Below, piece by piece: positions 58,786-64,000 of a stretch of 64,000 nt of DNA. The notes under the pieces are model-generated. The model did no database searches. It was not told the origin of the DNA and saw only the letters and a program-made list of their open reading frames with translations. Within the stretch, counting starts at the first letter, position 1, and each line of letters opens with the position of its first letter. Position numbers and translations under genes: made by a program. Source of the stretch: Cylicocyclus nassatus (lineage: Eukaryota; Nematoda; Chromadorea; Rhabditida; Strongylidae); NCBI GenBank assembly GCA_958299035.1, contig CATQJL010000223.1:11025753-11089752 (forward strand), given 5' to 3'.

Positions 58786-59234
58786 TTTGAAATAAAATTC
58801 ATTTGTAAACGGGCTTATCTGATATCTAGAGCGCGGAGTTAGTCAAAATTTGGCAGCAATAGCTTGCATTTTTTGTTCTCCCGAAAAAAATCGAACTTAT
58901 AAGCTAGAATTAAGGATGACTTGCTTTGCTCGTCTGTTGTTTACCATCACCACTGCTCCATTGCGACACATCGCTTTCCCAAAAAATTAGTTCATGTGAT
59001 CTATAAAGGTTTCATCGATGCAGGGGTACATAACACATGTGCTCTAATCCGTTGGAGTTCTTGAGTCATTGAATCTTGACAGATTTAGGGTCAAAGAAAG
59101 AAGGAAGCGATTTTGCAGCAGTTGCTGCAAACAACATGCAACTTTTTTTGTTCAGTACGTGAATGTAAGTGTTTACCGCCCACTACCGCTGCAGGAAAAA
59201 ATATCCTCATCAATAAGAGTCGACAACTGCTTGG
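58786..59234. other. Intergenic or decayed coding DNA
   Basis: No feature clearly supported. A frame at 59,069-59,317 overlaps the unknown broken coding region that follows. Confidence 0.3.
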
Positions 59235-60390
59235 GTGAGCATCTCTCTCGTCAACGTTTACACAGCACGCTTTCCGCGAGTCAAAAACTATGTAAACCGA
59301 GTGAACATCATTATTGAATCAGTTGGGTTTGTGTCTCAAAAATGCTTCCCTTCATATGTAAACTCGCTTAAGGTCAATTCAAGCTGTGCTATGCTGATCT
59401 CGCAGATAGGTTCGAAATATAAGGGCTGACACGGCCAGGATTGTACATCGATATGTAATTTTCCAGCAAAGAGATAGAAAGTTTATGAAGAGCTACTTCC
59501 AGTGCAAGCGACTGTAGATGGTGCTTAGAATTAGTGCTGTAAAAAGTGGTCAAAACACGGGCGTTTTACTATCGGAAACAATTTTACTACTTACCATTGA
59601 AATCAATTAATATAGGAGTTAGAGAGTATTGTTCGTGTAATTTTGAACAATCTTTTGAATCTTCCTAGAGCTGTTGGCCAAATCCCTTCTTTTACACAAT
59701 TTTCAAATTCTGATGTCTTCACAACATCACTAGAGCGTTTCAATTCTGTCGCAGTATTTTTTCCTTCAGCCTCAGGTTTTGTAGGATCGGTAAACTATGA
59801 AGCTAAAATTGTAAGCTTCAGACAAGCGGACTTATCTATGAAGTTTCGAGAATTTTTTTCTGGTCACGTACTGGGTTCCTTCGAAGAAATGTCTCTTTCA
59901 AAAAGCATCGCAACCAAGCTTCAAAAAAAGTCCTTTTAAAGCAACTTTTGCGCCCTTCTAATTTAACAAGCATTCAGAAGAATCTGACCGGAAAGATGTT
60001 TTCGCACTTTTCTTACGTTATTTTGACCACTTGGATGGCATCTATGTTGGGCATGATTACAAAAAAAAATTTACTGCGAGAGGCTCTAGACATCCGGCCG
60101 ATTGCTGATTCATTACCACAGCCTATCCTAACTGCATAGGCAAACTTGGTATTCTTCTTCAAACTGCTCAGAATCCAGTGAATAAATCATGCCACTTGTT
60201 TACAATCATAGCTCGCATAGTTCATCTTCTTCTTGGCTCTGAACACTTTTTGATTATTTCTCAAATGCATCACCTTGTTAGTGTTAACGGCAATAATTTT
60301 ATTTCGGCCTATGCCAAAAAACAGATGTATAAGGGACTTAGTCAGGTGAAAGAGGAAATTCTTGAAATGCAAAATTCCTACGTCATCTAA
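59235..60390 (+). pseudogene. Unrecognised broken coding region
   Basis: A series of plus-strand frames in three phases reads like protein: 59,235-59,429 (NYVNRVNIIIESVGFVSQKC), 59,643-59,939 (NNLLNLPRAVGQIPSFTQFS ... SVAVFFPSASGF), 59,948-60,139 and 60,178-60,390 (IIARIVHLLLGSEHFLIISQ). Residue composition is protein-like, and the frames lie in tandem in the same direction, as expected for one gene broken by indels. I do not recognise the family and assign no function. The alternative is chance open frames in AT-rich DNA, or a real gene whose small introns I have not placed. Confidence 0.35.
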
Positions 60391-61080
60391 AGGTGCGAGA
60401 CAGGTGTGAGCTGAATGCTGGGGTACAAAATCTGTACTGCGAGAAAAAATGTTTCCCTAATCTAACCCAAAGCAATGATTCATAGACTCGTGCGTCATTA
60501 ACATCATAGCGGCGTATTTCCGCTTCCCACTAGATCTGTTCCGGAATGTAATCTCGATCTCGGAGTGTTCGTCGCTTATTTTGAGAGCTTATTCAAATGC
60601 GATGATTCATAAGGTTGCATGGGAACCAACAACGGTTTCATCGTCATGTACGTCCAGAGTGCTAGATAGGTTTATTACAATATAAATCTCAAAATCTAAT
60701 CAGTCAGATAAACAATGATATGTCGTACATAAAACCAAACCTAGAACAGACATCTTGTGTGCATAAAGTTTGTGGGACTAAATTTTGTGAATAAAAATCT
60801 AAAACAAACCGAAAACATTATCACGTTCAACAATAAAGCTCAACGCTTCTATTACACAACTTTGAAATAGAACTTCAAAAAAATCTGTAAAAACAAAAAG
60901 TATCACATGTATCTAAGCTCCTAATGAAAAGTGCAGATCATTAAATAGAATGCAAGAGTGGAGAATGAGATATAGTGGGGTATTACGCTTATTTAGAGAT
61001 TACATGAAAGATTATACCTCTCCAGAAAGTCACCAGATTCATAATGCAAGTCAAGGCAAAACAGAGAATTCACTCATGAC
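60391..61080. other. 3' flank of the SLC10-type gene
   Basis: AT-rich. Several TTTATT strings (AATAAA on the minus strand, for example near 60,669) could end the minus-strand transcript. No other gene seen. Confidence 0.4.
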
Positions 61081-63361
61081 TCAAGCCGATGTGCCTTCTG
61101 CAATTTTTAGAACCTCATTTCCATTCTCCTCCCCCATCTTCGCATCAGCTTGTTCCAAAAGAGCTACAGACGATGGACCGCCGGCTGCTATTTCTTGCGC
61201 AACTGCTGGCAACTTCTCTTCGCTCGTCTAAAAACATACTCAATTAGTCAATAAGGGGCAAATGGGCTTTTTGGAAGCTACAGACTGGTTGCTCTGCTTC
61301 TTAACATCTTTATTCTCTAAAAGACCTACATTAGCGCTGCGCTTCTTCAAAGCTTTGAAAGCCATATGTACACCCGCTCCAAGAAGAAGAGGACCAGGCG
61401 TGAAACATGCAACCAATATTGGAAGCACAGCTCCTATATCTGCATCCGGTTGGGCGAATGAGGCCTGGAAAACGCATTTTCAACAATAAACTTCAGAATT
61501 GCATTTGACGTTACTAATAATCTTCTTCCACCCTAAGACACCCAAGTTCTCATATACTTCTGTCGATAAGACTTACACTCCAAGTTCATACATATGGTAA
61601 ACGTACTCATGTCAGAGTACGAATATCGCGAGCACTAGAAATGTAACATGCAGTCGGCGACTTCCGCTAATTTCCGATGTGCCCTTTGTTCGTGATTACG
61701 CGTTTTCCGCTTCTATTGTTAGTGACAGACTGAATTTAGAAAGCAAAATCAGCGAAAACAGGAAAATAATCACATAAGAATAAAAAAGCGTTGCAATAAT
61801 AGTTAAGGTATGCAATCAAAAATTATGGTTTGATACAAATTTTCAAACCAATAAAATTTCCTCCTTTCTCTAAGGTCCAATAAGGTACAGAACAGCTCTC
61901 AAAGTCAAACATTACTTTTCCAAAGTAAAATTTTGCTGCACCATACAGAAAGGACACATTGGGGCAAAGTTGACAGATGTTTTGGAATTGTTTATTCTCC
62001 CCAGACATCTCCCTAGAGACTTGTGGAAATCACATCTCTCATGTCAGTGACACTTAACTCCATATAATGGCCATTAAAAACTCATATCAAAACTCAGTGA
62101 GCAAACCAAATGAAATGGGCATGTTTCCGTTACTAACATGGATATATTACCGGTTACATGCACATCACCTTATCAAGAAGATGAAACGAATAATTTGATT
62201 GGCAAGCTCAGGTTTTTTTGTAACAGCTATTATAGGTTGGGTTCTGGTCATCAACCCTAGTTTTATAGGCCAAAAGACTAAGGATTGCTCCCAAAGCATT
62301 ATAGAAAAAGAAACAGTCGTTGTTGTTAATAGATATGTTCTTGATGTTTAGCATTAAACCAATGAATCATTTCTACATGTTGGAAAAATGCTGCGGAACG
62401 AAGATGCAATCATAAAGTTGACACTAAATTCAATTATCATAGTTCCACCGCGGAATTGATGGTCGCTCTCAGAAAGCTCATTAATCCCGCAATTTCGCCT
62501 GAACTATGAACCTTGCAGAATTCGTTATACCAATGATCACAAGCCCATTTCATCCAACATTCCCATTAGCAACATCTTCACGCAATCAAGAAGCTTTCCA
62601 CCACCTCATCGCGTGAGCCATTAACATTCGTAGCAATTTCCTCACGAGCCCTATCGCATTAGCAGACTAACATGCGATAGTCGCCAATAGGTGGACAGGT
62701 AGAATCAAATATTCCACGCAAATATAATTTGCAATTCTGGTTCTATGACTCTCAGCATTACTTCATCAGTTATGGACCACAGCAACATATACGATTAGTA
62801 AACATAGTCTAGCAGACCGCGATATAAATTTCTAATGTGAATGCTTAATTGGAGGTTACCGTAACCCAAAATTATTGCGCATGAATATGTCGTTGATGTG
62901 CAGCCCTTAGCACTAACTATGAGTGACCATAACATAGTAATAACAGTTAATTTATACCTTCAAGACCAAGATAGCAATTCCCGTATTCTGTATGCCCGTC
63001 TCTATGGCGATGGCTGTAACGTCACCGGGTGGACGACGTGTGATAATCGAAGCAAAACAACCAAACATGAAACCGCACCATGGAAGTAGGAGACCACTAA
63101 AATATGTTCCAATATTCAATAATACTTCTTCTTGACTTTTTTTGACGCTTTATAGACAAGACCAAAAATAAAAACTTCATGCAAACTTTCGCGTCGTGGT
63201 TTCAACAAAAAAATGATAATCAAAGATCAAAATTTTGTTTTTCTGCAAGTGACTCACCCTAATAATGCCGGCATTGTGATCATTTTGAACATGTATATAT
63301 TTGCAACGGCGCCAAAGCATATCACGAATATCAATACAAATATGATGAACGGGCGCATAAT
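61081..63361 (-). CDS. SLC10-type sodium/bile acid cotransporter, 3' part
   Basis: Partial gene; the N-terminal exons lie beyond the right edge. Minus-strand exons: 63,361-63,258, 63,096-62,958, 61,464-61,330 and 61,227-61,081, with agreeing phases and GT/AG borders. The translation runs through two hydrophobic helices (RPFIIFVLIFVICFGAVAN; GLLLPWCGFMFGCFASIIT), the conserved transport-core signature AIETGIQNTGIAILVLK, then FAQPDADIGAVLPILVACF and a short cytosolic tail. The ETG-QN-GIAI segment is the SBF-family signature, where sodium and substrate bind in known members. The large intron (61,465-62,957) holds no further exon I can see. If the 61,330 donor is not used, the frame reads on to a different stop at 61,240, giving an alternative C-terminus. 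Confidence 0.88.
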
Positions 63362-64000
63362 CTAAAAAAAAAAATCAGTAAAAGTGCAAAATTTTCAGTT
63401 CTCTATGTGTAGACCTGTTGCAACCCCAGACAAAACTACTGACATACGAGTCCTGCAGAAAAAATATTACTCAAAAATTTGGAACGCTCCCACTGACATA
63501 CATGTGAAAAGGGGATAATGTGTTCCTACCCCTTTCACCCCTGGGCCGGAACCCAGCTGACACCCTTTCACCCACGACCGATGAGGAACTGGAAGAAGTG
63601 AGACTGAGAAATCAACATTTCAAGCAAAATTATAGAACTATCGGCATTATTAAAATTGAATTTAGTGACATGTTGATTTTAAATATTATTATTACGATTG
63701 TCAAGATTTATTTGCAGGTTCACTCAGAACCGCCTATTGTTCACTTCTGGAGAACGACAAAAAAGCTTGGAGAAAAATATACGTGTGAAGCCTTCGTGCA
63801 TATATGTCAATGAAGTTACTCATGTATTTGCTGAAATAATACGTGAAATAATAAATGAACTTTGATGATTGGTGCGCAACTGAATTGCATTCTTGAAGAG
63901 GAATAAATTTTTTAAGCAGATGCGGAAACCGTGAAGTCATTGAATGATTCCATAAAGAGTCATTGTTCCAACTTTTATAATTAGCTTAGTCTTTGGAAGT
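63362..64000. other. Presumed intron of the SLC10-type gene
   Basis: No exon for the N-terminal half is recognisable. The segment near 63,530-63,600 is GC-richer, but no frame matches the family. Confidence 0.4.

Noticed and set aside
63410..63475. Extra upstream exon of the SLC10-type gene between CAG and GTCTAC
   Set aside because: Its phase does not match the exon starting at 63,361, and the matching frame contains a stop.

Overview
This is a gene-poor, transposon-rich nuclear window from a nematode, most likely a clade V (strongylid or hookworm-like) species. That reading rests on small introns with GTAAGT/TTTCAG borders, RTE, Penelope, Ty3 and BEL-type retroelements, many foldback elements, and the style of the LMBR1 and SLC10 proteins. 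The species is inference; the gene and element structures below are read from the sequence.

Host genes. A 201-codon spliced gene of unknown function lies at 3,043-3,997 (+). A 14-exon LMBR1/LMBR1L-type membrane protein gene lies at about 23,706-27,951 (+). The 3' half of an SLC10-type sodium/bile acid cotransporter gene lies at 61,081-63,361 (-), with its 5' exons beyond the right edge. A broken, unrecognised coding stretch sits at 59,235-60,390.

Left part (1-23 kb). This is mostly non-coding and filled with inverted-repeat elements: a 25-bp inverted repeat framing the unknown gene (2,932-4,627), a foldback at 7.2-7.5 kb, a nested foldback pair at 8.4-8.8 kb, and a roughly 5-kb interval (8,987-13,958) bounded by a perfect 29-bp inverted repeat that contains a 56-bp hairpin-rich tandem array. 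Further foldbacks lie at 16.1, 18.0, 18.8 and 19.0 kb. hAT-type elements with exact 8-bp target duplications lie at 19,752-20,872 and 22,270-22,633, with a third at 28,783-29,752.

Middle (31-44 kb). The standout is a 6.2-kb unit (32,316-38,502) with 453-bp terminal repeats in inverted orientation and an apparent 5-bp target duplication. It carries one long ORF that joins a Gag-like capsid region to an Env-like glycoprotein with no reverse transcriptase or integrase between them. A decayed BEL-like env / LTR / gag remnant follows at 42.0-43.6 kb.

Right part (44-58 kb). This is a stack of nested retroelements. A Helitron-like element (44,998-45,597) sits inside a foldback. Two Penelope-like copies lie head to head (46,094-48,307). 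A recent but frameshifted Ty3/Gypsy element (48,331-53,168) has paired LTRs and a 5-bp target duplication. An RTE LINE on the minus strand (54,439-57,480) has a 12-bp target duplication and sits inside another inverted-repeat element. The retroelements do not cooperate with the host genes in any visible way; the window reads as a landing zone between housekeeping-type membrane protein genes.
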